The notes: generated by a model from the sequence alone, not told the origin. 64,000 bases of DNA from Flavobacterium potami (GCF_020026915.1 NZ_JAINUY010000002.1:186001-250000), one strand, 5' to 3'. Positions 17,047 to 26,153 are shown, numbered from the stretch's first letter. Translations and numbers: made by a program.

Positions 17047-17453
17047 TGAGTACTATTTCAGAAGTTCGATTGATCGAAATTCCAAAAATCCAAGATCGAA
17101 GAGGAAATCTTTCCGTCATTGAAGGAGAAACCATTCCGTTTGTTTCACAAAGGGTATATTATTTGTACGATGTACCAAGCGGAAGTAAAAGAGGTGGACA
17201 CGCGCATATTGAGCAGCAAGAGTTTTTAATTGCTTTAAGCGGTAGTTTTGACGTGATTTTAAAAGACGGAAAAAATACAAAAACAATAACCTTAAACAAA
17301 CCAAATATAGGTTTGTTAATCGTTTCAGGAATTTGGCGTGAGCTTAAAAACTTTTCTTCCGGAAGCGTTTGTTTGGTTTTGTCATCTGGTGAATTTAGTG
17401 AAGAAGATTATATTCGAGAATACAAGAGTTTTAGGTTATTTAAAGACCGATGA
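17046..17453 (+). CDS. FdtA/QdtA-type sugar 3,4-ketoisomerase (WxcM-like cupin)
   Basis: A 135-residue cupin matching the dTDP-4-keto-6-deoxyglucose 3,4-ketoisomerase family: DRRGNLSVIEG near the start, RVYYLYDVPSGSKRGGHAHI with the catalytic-site His pair, LIALSGSFDVILKDG, then IWRELKNFSSGSVCLVL. It supplies the 3-keto sugar aminated by the DegT enzyme at 12412, giving a dTDP-3-amino-3,6-dideoxyhexose precursor. The ATG at 17046, overlapping the upstream stop by one base, is preferred over an in-frame ATG at 17019 that would run 28 bases into the glycosyltransferase. The gene ends 18 bases inside the convergent next gene. Confidence 0.88.
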   Translation: MSTISEVRLIEIPKIQDRRGNLSVIEGETIPFVSQRVYYLYDVPSGSKRGGHAHIEQQEFLIALSGSFDVILKDGKNTKTITLNKPNIGLLIVSGIWRELKNFSSGSVCLVLSSGEFSEEDYIREYKSFRLFKDR

Positions 17454-18365
17454 ACCAATTCCTAAGTTTGTCAAAAAGGTTTTTAAAGGAATTAAAAGAT
17501 GTAGGACAAATGAAGGTAGACACAATAAAGTTCTTTTTTTCCATCCTAAGTTTTTTAAGTCAATAGCATTTAAGTATTGATGAAAAAGTGCTTTTTCTCC
17601 CACTAATTTGCATTTTATGGCAGAAGAAAATCGATTCAAATCTAAGTATCTTTTTAGATTTAAATTTGTTTTTTCTGCTTCTTCAAATTTCGAAAAATTC
17701 ATTTTTTCTTTAATGAATTTACTGTTGTTCGAAAGACTTTTTGGGTCATAAACATATCTTGCCAATATTTTCCACGAAAAAACAACCGGATAAGTCAATC
17801 CGATTCTGATCCATAAATCGGTGTCTTCACCAATTTTAATTTTTGAGTCGAAATTTCCAATTAATGCAAAAACAGATTGATGAAAAACAGAACAAGAAGT
17901 CCAAAGAACTGCTTCTTTTAAACTGGATTTGAAATAATTAACAATTTCAAAATCTTCATTTGTTTTAGAAATGGAATATTGTGCAGGAATTATTTTTTTG
18001 GAAGTTTGTACTTCAATTGCTGCAGAAAAAACTTTGTGATCAGGAACTTTAGAAATAAGCTCAAACATCGTTTCTAAAAATGTTGGATACCAGAAATCAT
18101 CTGCATCGAGAAACGTTATAAATTCTGTCGTTGCTTTTTCGATTCCGTAATTTCTTGCACTTGAAACGCCTTCATTTTTTTTACTGAAATATTGAATCCG
18201 TGAATCTTTAAACTGCAGAATCTTTTCCTCGCTTTTGTCTGTAGATCCATCATTTACTACAATAATTTCAAAATCCTGAAAAGTTTGATCGAGAACGCTT
18301 TGCATCGTGTTTTCGATAAAATTTTCTTTATTGTATAATGGAATTATGATAGAAAAGAATGCCAT
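17436..18365 (-). CDS. Glycosyltransferase family 2 protein
   Basis: A 309-residue GT-A glycosyltransferase. Donor-binding strands FFSIIIPLYNKENFIENTM (3-21) and IIVVNDGSTDKSEE, with the DxD metal motif in FITFLDADDFWYP (about 83-95), are intact. The second half, with WTSCSVFHQSVF and IGEDTDLWIRIGL, fits the acceptor region. It is the last gene of a minus-strand run (ftsE, GT2, GT2) and starts directly before the stop of the upstream GT2 gene. Confidence 0.9.
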   Translation of the reverse strand: MAFFSIIIPLYNKENFIENTMQSVLDQTFQDFEIIVVNDGSTDKSEEKILQFKDSRIQYFSKKNEGVSSARNYGIEKATTEFITFLDADDFWYPTFLETMFELISKVPDHKVFSAAIEVQTSKKIIPAQYSISKTNEDFEIVNYFKSSLKEAVLWTSCSVFHQSVFALIGNFDSKIKIGEDTDLWIRIGLTYPVVFSWKILARYVYDPKSLSNNSKFIKEKMNFSKFEEAEKTNLNLKRYLDLNRFSSAIKCKLVGEKALFHQYLNAIDLKNLGWKKRTLLCLPSFVLHLLIPLKTFLTNLGIGSSVFK

Positions 18366-19253
18366 CTATTTTGTCTTTAGAAAACAAAAATAACCTAATT
18401 TATAAATGTCAAACAAAAAAAGAGATGGTTTTTCTGAAAGTAAATTCCGTTCGATTTTTGATTCTGACTTTCTAAAAATAAAAGAAAAAACAGAAAGCAA
18501 TCGAACTGTTTTCAAAAGCTCAAAAGAGGCAATAATTCTGCTTTCGTTTACTGAAATTTTATTTTGAGTATTTAAAAAGGCCAGATTTTCTAATGCCGTT
18601 TTTGTTTTGTTTAAAAAAGCAATTGAAGTTTCTAAATTCAAATGAAAAACTGGATTTTCGATATGCTCAATTTTAATTTCATTTGATTTTAAAACAGCGA
18701 AAAAAAGCAAATCTTCATAACCATATCTTGTTAAGTTTTCATCAAAGGGAAAACGGATAAGAATTTCTTTTTTGACTAATAAATTGGAAGCCAAAGCGAA
18801 ATCTGAACCGTTTTTAATGCGTTCAGACAAGTCTAAAGCTTCTCTTTCTTTGCCGTAAATCCATCGTAAAAGCAATTTTTTTGCAGGTTTTTGATTTTCA
18901 TATAATAATCCTCCAAAAATTACATTGGTGTTTTTTTCTATTTCAGAAATATAATTCGAAATAAATTCATTCTGCGCAGGAATTACATCTGCATCCAAGA
19001 AAAGCAAATTTTGATAAGTTGCTTTTTTAGCGAGTAAATTTCGAATGGCACTTCTTCCGATATTTTTTTCTAAAACAGTAAAAGAACAATTTTGAAATTG
19101 ATCAATTTTTTGATTTTCTTCTTTAAAAAGAATTGAGGCATCGTCGTAACAAAGAATTTCAAAGTTAATTCCACAGTCATTACATTGCTTTACAAGTTCG
19201 CTCACAAGCGGTAAAACATTATAATTATAAACCGGAATTAAAATGGAAAGCAT
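18366..19253 (-). CDS. Glycosyltransferase family 2 protein
   Basis: A 295-residue GT-A enzyme. It begins [20 protein letters not shown]; the nucleotide-sugar strand continues ILCYDDAS, and the metal site is NLLFLDADVIPAQNEF (about 93-108). ENLTRYGYEDLLFFAVL matches the ED acceptor motif of the family. The ATG at 19253 overlaps the ftsE TAA by one base (TAATG) and is preferred over an in-frame GTG at 19298 lying inside ftsE. Its translation is therefore probably coupled to ftsE, an unexpected partner for a glycan gene. Confidence 0.88.
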   Translation of the reverse strand: MLSILIPVYNYNVLPLVSELVKQCNDCGINFEILCYDDASILFKEENQKIDQFQNCSFTVLEKNIGRSAIRNLLAKKATYQNLLFLDADVIPAQNEFISNYISEIEKNTNVIFGGLLYENQKPAKKLLLRWIYGKEREALDLSERIKNGSDFALASNLLVKKEILIRFPFDENLTRYGYEDLLFFAVLKSNEIKIEHIENPVFHLNLETSIAFLNKTKTALENLAFLNTQNKISVNESRIIASFELLKTVRLLSVFSFIFRKSESKIERNLLSEKPSLFLFDIYKLGYFCFLKTK

Positions 19254-19936
19254 TACACGCTTTTTTGCACCACTTCGAAGATTCTCTGATCTTCGCACTT
19301 CAATGTTTTAGAAGGGAATTTCATCAATAAAGCATAATCGTGAGTTGCCATAATGACTGTTTTACCTGCGGCATTAATCGCCTTTAAAACTTCTAAAACT
19401 TCAGAACTTGTTTGTGGGTCAAGGTTTCCAGTTGGTTCATCTGCTAAAATGAACTCAGGATCATTAAGAAGCGCTCTTGCAATTGCAACACGTTGCTGTT
19501 CTCCTCCAGAAAGTTGGTGAGGCATTTTGTTTAAGAAGTCTTTCATTCCAACTTTATCCAAAACTTCATCAATTTTGTGTTGCATCGCTTCTTTTTCAGT
19601 CCATCCTGTAGCTCTTAAAACAAAAAGCATATTGTCTTTAATAGAACGATCTGGAAGCAGTTTAAAGTCTTGAAATACGATTCCAATTTTACGTCTTAAA
19701 TACGGAATGTCGTTTTCTTTTAAAGTTGCCAAATCAAACTCAACGATATGTCCTTCGCCTTCAACTAATGGTAAATCAGCGTATAAAGTTTTTAAGAAAC
19801 TACTTTTTCCAGAACCTGTTTTCCCGATGATGTAAATAAATTCACCATGGTTGACATCTAAATTAATGTGAGAAATAATTTTTCTTCCTTCTTGATATAT
19901 AGTGACTTCTTTAAGAGACAGTACGTTTTGTGACAT
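19253..19936 (-). CDS. ftsE: FtsE-like cell-division ABC transporter ATP-binding protein
   Basis: A 227-residue ABC ATPase with Walker A GKTGSGKS (38-45), Q-loop [13 protein letters not shown] (about 88-100), signature LSGGEQQ (142-148), Walker B FILADEPT (162-169) and the H-loop in MATHDY. The FKLLPDRSI stretch and the overall length are typical of FtsE, which with FtsX controls septal peptidoglycan hydrolysis. No ftsX is in the window. Lipoprotein-release (LolD) ATPases are the main alternative. It is the first gene of its minus-strand run. Confidence 0.8.
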   Translation of the reverse strand: MSQNVLSLKEVTIYQEGRKIISHINLDVNHGEFIYIIGKTGSGKSSFLKTLYADLPLVEGEGHIVEFDLATLKENDIPYLRRKIGIVFQDFKLLPDRSIKDNMLFVLRATGWTEKEAMQHKIDEVLDKVGMKDFLNKMPHQLSGGEQQRVAIARALLNDPEFILADEPTGNLDPQTSSEVLEVLKAINAAGKTVIMATHDYALLMKFPSKTLKCEDQRIFEVVQKSV

Positions 19937-20188
19937 AATAAAATTGGTTTGAATGGTAAAAGTAATAAGATAACGTTTGGATTCAAAATAAATTTGAAAA
20001 ATTCAATGATATAAGTGATACTAAGTTTGTCTTAAGGAATTTTAAAGCGAATTTTTCTGCTCCTAAATACGTTATATGACTTGTATGGTTTAAAATTATT
20101 AATTTTTGGAAAGTTTGAGAACCAATAATTTGAAGTTTATTAAACCGAAAAATCACACTAATTTGATAATTTGTTCATAATAAAACCT
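19937..20188. other. Divergent intergenic region, no gene seen
   Basis: About 250 AT-rich bases between ftsE and the TPR gene with no coding potential or clear hairpin terminator. They presumably hold the ftsE leader. The promoter-proximal end next to the TPR gene is described separately. Confidence 0.6.
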
Positions 20189-20228
20189 CGAAACGTTTCG
20201 TTATAAACCGTATAAAATGATAAATTTG
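20189..20228 (+). promoter_or_regulatory. Promoter with LacI-like palindrome for the TPR/PhzF/barrel genes
   Basis: TAAATTTG at 20221-20228 matches the Bacteroidota -7 element TAnnTTTG, 20 bases upstream of the TPR start codon. A perfect 12-base palindrome CGAAACGTTTCG (20189-20200) covers the expected -33 position. Its AACGTT centre is like LacI-family operators. Confidence 0.5.
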
Positions 20229-20247
20229 AATACTAAATATTTTGAAA

Positions 20248-23200
20248 ATGCGTAAACTTTCCTGGTTCTTTTTATTCCAAATTATCCTTATTTCGACCAC
20301 GATTTCGGCACAAAAATCAGCTATATATACTTACGATTTAAAGGATTTTGACAAAGCACTGGCTTTATATAATGACAAACAATATGCTTCGGCACAACTT
20401 ATTTTTGAAAAGGTAAAAAGTGAAGCAAAGACAGAGGTAATCGAGTCAGATTGTGCTTATTATATTGCCAATTGCGCGATAAGAACCAACAAAGCAAATG
20501 CCGATGCTTTGGTAGAAAAATTCGTTAGCGACTATCCAACGAGTACCAAACAAAATCAGGCATACATAGAAGCGGCCCAATATTTTTTTGAACAAGGAAA
20601 TTATCCAAAAGCTTTGCAATGGTTTGATAAAGTAGATGAAAGTTATATGAGCAAATCAGAATCTGATAAGTTCAATTTCATGAAAGGTTACAGTTATTTC
20701 AATGCTAAAAAGAAAAAAGAAGCGACCAATTATTTTAATAAAGTGGTGAATTCTAAAGAATATGGTTCTCAGGCCAAATATTATTTAGGATTTATGGCTT
20801 ATGAAGGCGACGATTATAAAGAAGCAACCAAATATTTTGACGAAGTTTCTGGAGAAGAAAAATACAAAGAAAAGCTTTCGTATTATCAAGCTGATATGAA
20901 TTTCAAATTAGGGAATTTTCAAAAAGCAATTGATTTAGGTCAGGTGGCAATGGGAAAATCAAACGAAATTGAAAAATCGGAACTGAATAAAATTATTGGA
21001 GAAAGTTATTTCAATTTAAAACAATACGGAAAAGCTATTCCTTATTTGGAACAATACGCAGGTAAAAAAGGAAAGTGGAACAACACCGATTTTTATCAAT
21101 TAGGTTATGCGTATTACGAACAGAAAAACTACGAAAAAGCGATTTCTCAATTCAATAAAATTATTGAAGGAAAAGATTTTGTGGCGCAAAACGCTTATTA
21201 TCATTTAGGTTTAAGTTATCTGAATATTGGTAAAAAACAAGAAGCTTTAAACGCTTTTAAAAATGCTTCAGAAATGGATTTCAATGCGCAGATTCAGGAA
21301 GATGCAGCTTTGAATTATGCCAAATTAAGTTATGATATCGGAAATGCTTATCAGGCTGTTCCAGGGATTTTGTTGGATTTCCTTAAAAAATATCCAAACA
21401 ATTCAAATCGTGCAGAAGTAGAGAAATTATTGGTTGACTCTTATATTTCTTCTAAAAACTACAAAGAAGCATTGGTTTTATTAGAAAAGAACAGAACAGC
21501 AGAAAATAAAGCCGCGTACCAAAAAGTACTTTTCTATCGTGGATTAGAATTGTACAACGAATCGAATTATCAGGAAGCAGGTAAGATGTTCAAAAGCGCT
21601 ATCAGCGAACAAAAAACACCTGAATTTACAGCTCGTGCCACTTTCTGGAAAGCTGAAACAGAATATCTAAACGACGATATGCAAAACGCTTTGCTGACTT
21701 ATAAGCAATTTGCAGGAATGGCCGCAGCAAAATCTACAGACGAATATAAAAACATCAATTACAATATCGGTTATACGTATTTCAAACTAAAGGAATATGA
21801 TCAGGCAGCGAATTCTTTTCAGGCTCAGATTGATAATGCTCCGTCTGATAAAGTCCGTTTAAACGATTCTTATCTACGTTTGGGAGATTGTCGTTTTGTA
21901 ACTTCAAAATACAGTGCAGCAAATGAAGCTTATGGAAAAGCAATCGCAGCAAAAGGCGTTGATGCAGATTATGCGCAATTCCAAAGAGCACTTTCTTATG
22001 GATTTATGTCAAATAATGCTAAGAAAGCAGACGAGTTGAACAACTTTATTCAGATGTATAAAAAATCATCGTATCGTGACGATGCTTTATTTGAATTAGG
22101 AAATACTTATGTTGCAGAAAAGAAAAATGAACAAGCTATTAAGGCTTACGATCAACTGATTACAGAATTTAAAGATGGTTCTTTTACTTCTAAAGCAATT
22201 TTGAAACAAGGTCTGATTTATTATAATTCTGATCGTGATCAGCAAGCATTAACAAAATTCAAAAAAGTAGCGGCCGAATTCCCGAAAACTCCAGAAGCAT
22301 TAGAAGCAGTTGCAACAGCAAGACTTATCTATGTTGATTCTGGAAAAGTAGATGAATATGCAACTTGGGTTAGAACTTTAGCTTTCGTTGAAGTTACAGA
22401 TGCAGAGTTGGATAATGATACTTATGACGCAGCATTTAAACAATACAGTCAAAATAATTCTAAACAAGCCATTACTGGTTTTGCAGGTTATATTGCTAAG
22501 TTCCCGAACGGAATGCATGCTTTGGAATCTAATTTCTATTTAGCGCAATTGACTTACGCAGATGGTTCTGAGACAAAATCTATTGCAAATTATCAATTTG
22601 TAGTTGATCAGCCGAGAAATGAATTTACGGAGCAAGCTTTAAACAGACTTGCTCAGATTTATCTAAAAGCAAAAGACTGCGATAAAGCGATTCCGGTTTT
22701 AGTGCGATTAGGAAGCGAAGCTGATTATCCTCAAAACAAAAACTTTGCACAAGCCAATTTGATGAAATGTTATTATGACAAGAAAGATTATGATAATTCG
22801 GTGATTGCAGCAGACAAAGTTTTAGAAAATCCAAAGGCAGACGCCGGAGTAAAAGCCGATGCACAGATTATTGTTGCGCGTGCTGCAATGCAGACTGGAG
22901 ACGAAGATAAGGCGAAAGCTGCTTACGCAAAACTTTCTGCCACTTCTAAAGGAGAATTAGCAGCAGAAGCGTTGTATTATGATGCTTATTTTAAAACTAA
23001 AGAAGGAAAATACGATGCTTCAAATACTGCGGTTCAGAAATTAGCGAAAAGCTATTCTGCTTACAAATATTACGGAGCAAAAGGTTTGGTTTTAATGGCG
23101 AAAAACTTCTACGGATTAAAAGATAGTTATCAGGCAACTTATATTTTAGATAACGTAATCAACAATTTTACAGATTATCCGGATGTTGTTGAAGAAGCGA

Positions 23201-23262
23201 AAAAAGAATTAAGTGCTATAAAATCTGAAGAGTCAAAAACAAATTCGTCAATTAACCGATAA
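20248..23262 (+). CDS. Large secreted tetratricopeptide-repeat protein
   Basis: A 1004-residue exported protein with a signal peptide (1-23, ending ISAQ) followed by a near-continuous TPR solenoid. Repeats show the G/A-Y-F-A-P spacing, for example YYIANCAIR, FNFMKGYSYFNAKKKKEATNYF, AYYHLGLSYLNIGKKQEALNAF, ALFELGNTYVAEKKNEQAIKAY. It probably acts as a periplasmic or outer-membrane scaffold. The ATG at 20248 is preferred over an in-frame TTG six bases upstream. phzF-like and TonB-receptor-like genes follow on the same strand, separated by inverted heptamer elements. The function is unknown; similar large TPR proteins are common in flavobacteria. Confidence 0.82.
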   Translation: MRKLSWFFLFQIILISTTISAQKSAIYTYDLKDFDKALALYNDKQYASAQLIFEKVKSEAKTEVIESDCAYYIANCAIRTNKANADALVEKFVSDYPTSTKQNQAYIEAAQYFFEQGNYPKALQWFDKVDESYMSKSESDKFNFMKGYSYFNAKKKKEATNYFNKVVNSKEYGSQAKYYLGFMAYEGDDYKEATKYFDEVSGEEKYKEKLSYYQADMNFKLGNFQKAIDLGQVAMGKSNEIEKSELNKIIGESYFNLKQYGKAIPYLEQYAGKKGKWNNTDFYQLGYAYYEQKNYEKAISQFNKIIEGKDFVAQNAYYHLGLSYLNIGKKQEALNAFKNASEMDFNAQIQEDAALNYAKLSYDIGNAYQAVPGILLDFLKKYPNNSNRAEVEKLLVDSYISSKNYKEALVLLEKNRTAENKAAYQKVLFYRGLELYNESNYQEAGKMFKSAISEQKTPEFTARATFWKAETEYLNDDMQNALLTYKQFAGMAAAKSTDEYKNINYNIGYTYFKLKEYDQAANSFQAQIDNAPSDKVRLNDSYLRLGDCRFVTSKYSAANEAYGKAIAAKGVDADYAQFQRALSYGFMSNNAKKADELNNFIQMYKKSSYRDDALFELGNTYVAEKKNEQAIKAYDQLITEFKDGSFTSKAILKQGLIYYNSDRDQQALTKFKKVAAEFPKTPEALEAVATARLIYVDSGKVDEYATWVRTLAFVEVTDAELDNDTYDAAFKQYSQNNSKQAITGFAGYIAKFPNGMHALESNFYLAQLTYADGSETKSIANYQFVVDQPRNEFTEQALNRLAQIYLKAKDCDKAIPVLVRLGSEADYPQNKNFAQANLMKCYYDKKDYDNSVIAADKVLENPKADAGVKADAQIIVARAAMQTGDEDKAKAAYAKLSATSKGELAAEALYYDAYFKTKEGKYDASNTAVQKLAKSYSAYKYYGAKGLVLMAKNFYGLKDSYQATYILDNVINNFTDYPDVVEEAKKELSAIKSEESKTNSSINR

Positions 23263-23263
23263 G

Positions 23264-23350
23264 AATATAGAAAATAGAATTTAGAACATAGATAGCGAGC
23301 GTAAAGTTTGGAAAGTCTATTCTCTATTTTCTTTGTTCTATTCTCTAAAA
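23264..23350. repeat. Inverted heptamer element between the TPR gene and phzF-like gene
   Basis: Left arm: AATATAG, AAAATAG, AATTTAG, AACATAG (23264-23291), starting right behind the TAA stop. Right arm: TCTATTC, TCTATTT, TCTTTGT, TCTATTC, TCTAAAA (23316-23350), reverse-complementary in character. The spacer ends AAAG. A sister element lies at 24272-24367 on the other side of the phzF-like gene. Confidence 0.88.
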
Positions 23351-23364
23351 GAAAAAAGAAAGAA

Positions 23365-24231
23365 ATGAATTTACCTTTTTATATAGTTGATGTTTTTGCT
23401 GATAAAAAATATGCCGGAAATCAGCTCGCGGTTTTTTTAGAGGCTGAAAATTTAAGTCCGTTAGAAATGCAGCAGATTGCCCGCGAAATTAATTTTGCAG
23501 AAAGCACATTTGTTACTAAACTGGATAAAGAAAATAATAAAGCGGAGATTAAAATTTTTACTCCGGCTCATGAAATGCAGTTTGCGGGACATCCGATAAT
23601 TGGAACTTCGTGGGTTTTGATGAATAAGGTTTTTGATAATTCACCAAGTGAAATTAAACTAAATGTTCCAATAGGACCAATTGCAATTCACAAAGAAGAA
23701 GAGCTAATTTGGTTAAAAGCAGCTCAACCTAAATTTTGGGATGTTTTTTCGAAAGAAGATTTTACATTATTCAGTAATTTGAAAGTTAGTGATTTTGAAA
23801 ATCAATACCTGATTCAGGAAGTTTCTACAGGAAGCGCTTTTGTGATTGTGCCATTGAATAGTAAAAGAGCCTTAGAAAATTTAGTTTTAGATAAAGACAA
23901 AACAGACGAATGGCTGAAAAGAAATTGTAAAACCAGTCACAGAGGTTTATATTTTTATTGCATTGAAGATTCAAAAATCATAAGTAGAATGTTGTGTATA
24001 GAACACAATCAATTGGTTGAAGACGCCGCTACAGGAAGTGCCAGTACTTGTTTGCAAGCTTTTCTTTTAAAATATCATTCACCAGAAATCGAAATGATAA
24101 ATTATCAGGGAGATTATATCAACCGACCGTCGCAAATTTATTTCAAAGGAAAATTAAGCAACGATGAGTTTGATATTAAAATTGGAGGAAAAGCTCAGTT
24201 TGTTGCGAAAGGCGAGTGGGAAGCTAATTGA
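23365..24231 (+). CDS. PhzF-family isomerase/epimerase-fold protein
   Basis: A 288-residue protein of the PhzF/diaminopimelate-epimerase fold. It begins MNLPFYIVDVFADKKYAGNQ. The catalytic glutamate is at about 46 in FAESTFV. FTPAHEMQFAGHPIIGTSWV and VEDAATGSASTCLQAFLL give the two pseudo-symmetric active-site loops. It likely catalyses isomerisation of a small metabolite; true phenazine synthesis is not implied because no other phz gene is present. The ATG at 23365 with the preceding A/G-rich stretch is preferred over an in-frame TTG at 23308 inside the repeat element. The TGA stop is the first unit of a heptamer array. Confidence 0.88.
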   Translation: MNLPFYIVDVFADKKYAGNQLAVFLEAENLSPLEMQQIAREINFAESTFVTKLDKENNKAEIKIFTPAHEMQFAGHPIIGTSWVLMNKVFDNSPSEIKLNVPIGPIAIHKEEELIWLKAAQPKFWDVFSKEDFTLFSNLKVSDFENQYLIQEVSTGSAFVIVPLNSKRALENLVLDKDKTDEWLKRNCKTSHRGLYFYCIEDSKIISRMLCIEHNQLVEDAATGSASTCLQAFLLKYHSPEIEMINYQGDYINRPSQIYFKGKLSNDEFDIKIGGKAQFVAKGEWEAN

Positions 24232-24367
24232 TTTTAGATTTTAGAATGTAGATTTTAGATTTAAGAAAAAAGAATATAGAATATAGAGAATAGAACAAAG
24301 AGTTTGAGTAAAAGAATTGAGATATAGCAAAGTCTATATTCTATGATCTTTTCTCTACACTCTCAAA
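24229..24367. repeat. Heptamer arrays after the phzF-like gene
   Basis: 24229-24263: TGATTTT, AGATTTT, AGAATGT, AGATTTT, AGATTTA, beginning with the TGA stop and of the same unit as 186-422. Then an inverted element: GAATATA, GAATATA, GAGAATA, GAACAAA, GAGTTTG (24272-24306) facing TCTATAT, TCTATGA, TCTTTTC, TCTACAC, TCTCAAA (24333-24367), a sister of 23264-23350. Confidence 0.88.
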
Positions 24368-24377
24368 TAAAAGAAAT

Positions 24378-26132
24378 ATGAAATTAAACTGCCGACATAA
24401 AATCATCATTTTGTTAGTATTATTTGCTGCTCAGTTTTCGTTTGCGCAGGTAAAGAAAAACGAAAGTATCGGAACTGAAACAGTAAACGTAGTTAAACCT
24501 TATTCGCCAACTATTTCGGATGCTTTTAAAGTGAAAGAAACTCCTTCGCTGGACGATAGCGGTAATCAGCCGAAAGAAGTAATTAAGTATAGTATTTTGT
24601 CTGTTCCGGTAGCTTCAACTTTTACGCCTTCAAAAGGGAAAGCAGAAGGTGTTGAAAAAGCTAAAAAAGAAAGGCTGTTTAATAATTATGCTACTTTAGG
24701 ACTTGGAAATTACAGTACTTTAAATGCTGAATTGTTCGTTAATCAGGATTTAGGAAATAATGATTATGTAGCTGGAATGTTTCGTCATCATTCTTCGCAA
24801 GGCGGAATTAAAGATGTGGAACTAAATGATGAATTTTACGATACAGCAATTAATATCGGATATGGACAAAACAACAGAGATGCTGCCTGGAATGTGGATT
24901 TGGGATATCAAAATCAAATCTATAATTGGTACGGACTTCCATCAGATTTTGGTTCTACAATTCCTGACCAACGTTATAATTTAATAAATAGTATTAATCC
25001 AGATCACTCTTATAATACAATTTGGTTGGGAGGAAATGCTGAGTTTACAGAGAGTATTTTTAGTAAACTTTCAGCAAAATTCACTCATTTTTCAGATAGC
25101 TATTCTTCTTCAGAAAACAGATTTTTTGTAAAGCCGACTTTTACAGTAGATATAATGGATCAGGCAATTAAAACAAACGTAATTGTAGATCATGTAAACG
25201 GTTCTTTTAAGAATAATTATTTACAAGATAATACGGAAGCTTTAAAATATAGTTTTACAAATGTTGGAATTGAACCAAGTTTCGTAATTAATGAAAATGA
25301 CTGGACATTAGAATTAGGAGCCGGAGTTTTCTATAGTGCGGATTCAGAAAATAGTGGGAACAAATTTTATTTATATCCAAAAGTAAATGCTTCCTATAAA
25401 TTGGTGGGCGATTTGATGATTTTTTATACAGGAGTAAATGGAGGTTTAAATCAGAATTCTTATGCTGATTTTGTAACCGAAAATCCGTTTTTATCTCCGA
25501 CTTTAAATATGCGCCCTTCAAGCACACAATATAATGTGTTTGCTGGTTTGAAAGGAAAATTGGCTAATAATGTGAGTTACAATTTGACAGGTTCTTATCT
25601 TAATGAAAAAGATAAAGCATTATTTAAAGCGAATGATTACACAGAAGTGATCACGAATGAGGACTATGCGTTTGGAAACTCATTTGGAGTGGTCTATGAA
25701 GATATTAGAACTTTACGTTTTTATGCAGAACTAAAGGCCGATTTCTCTCAAAATGTAACTTTCGGAATCAACGGAACATTTAATAGTTATAATACAGATA
25801 ACGTTGTTGAAGCATGGAATTTACCTTCAATGAAATTAAGTTCAACTTTAGACGTTAATATTACTAAGCAATGGTACGCAGGATTAAATGTGTTTTATGT
25901 TGGTGAAAGAAAAGATATGCAGGTGAATTCGGCAATTACAACCAATTCTGCTCCGATAACTTTAAAAAGTTATTTTGATGCCAATGCACATTTAGGATAT
26001 AAATTCAGTGAGCGTTTGACGTTTTTCTTGAAATTGAACAATATTGGAAATCAAGCTTATGAAAAATGGTTAAATTATCCTGTTCAGGGATTCCAAGTTT
26101 TAGGAGGTGCCAATTACAAATTTGATTTTTAG
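24378..26132 (+). CDS. TonB-dependent-receptor-like outer-membrane beta-barrel without plug
   Basis: A 584-residue exported protein (signal peptide about 1-23, ending SFAQ). A short unstructured N-terminal region (ETVNVVKPYSPTISDAFKV, about 34-52) is followed directly by barrel strands with alternating aromatic patterns, ending in NYKFDF with a C-terminal Phe as expected for BAM substrates. The barrel resembles the C-terminal part of TonB-dependent receptors (LNNIGNQAYEKWLNYPVQG near the end), but no plug domain or TonB box is visible. It sits behind the TPR and phzF-like genes on the same strand and ends at a hairpin terminator. Confidence 0.78.
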   Translation: MKLNCRHKIIILLVLFAAQFSFAQVKKNESIGTETVNVVKPYSPTISDAFKVKETPSLDDSGNQPKEVIKYSILSVPVASTFTPSKGKAEGVEKAKKERLFNNYATLGLGNYSTLNAELFVNQDLGNNDYVAGMFRHHSSQGGIKDVELNDEFYDTAINIGYGQNNRDAAWNVDLGYQNQIYNWYGLPSDFGSTIPDQRYNLINSINPDHSYNTIWLGGNAEFTESIFSKLSAKFTHFSDSYSSSENRFFVKPTFTVDIMDQAIKTNVIVDHVNGSFKNNYLQDNTEALKYSFTNVGIEPSFVINENDWTLELGAGVFYSADSENSGNKFYLYPKVNASYKLVGDLMIFYTGVNGGLNQNSYADFVTENPFLSPTLNMRPSSTQYNVFAGLKGKLANNVSYNLTGSYLNEKDKALFKANDYTEVITNEDYAFGNSFGVVYEDIRTLRFYAELKADFSQNVTFGINGTFNSYNTDNVVEAWNLPSMKLSSTLDVNITKQWYAGLNVFYVGERKDMQVNSAITTNSAPITLKSYFDANAHLGYKFSERLTFFLKLNNIGNQAYEKWLNYPVQGFQVLGGANYKFDF

Positions 26133-26153
26133 TACGATTGAATCATAAGTACC

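Noticed and set aside
19254..19298. GTG start extending the second GT2 gene into ftsE
   Set aside because: The GT2 fold begins exactly at the ATG at 19253, which overlaps the ftsE stop by one base.
23365..24231. Phenazine biosynthesis locus
   Set aside because: Only a PhzF-fold protein is present; no phzA-E or phzG relatives are nearby, and the fold is shared by many unrelated isomerases.
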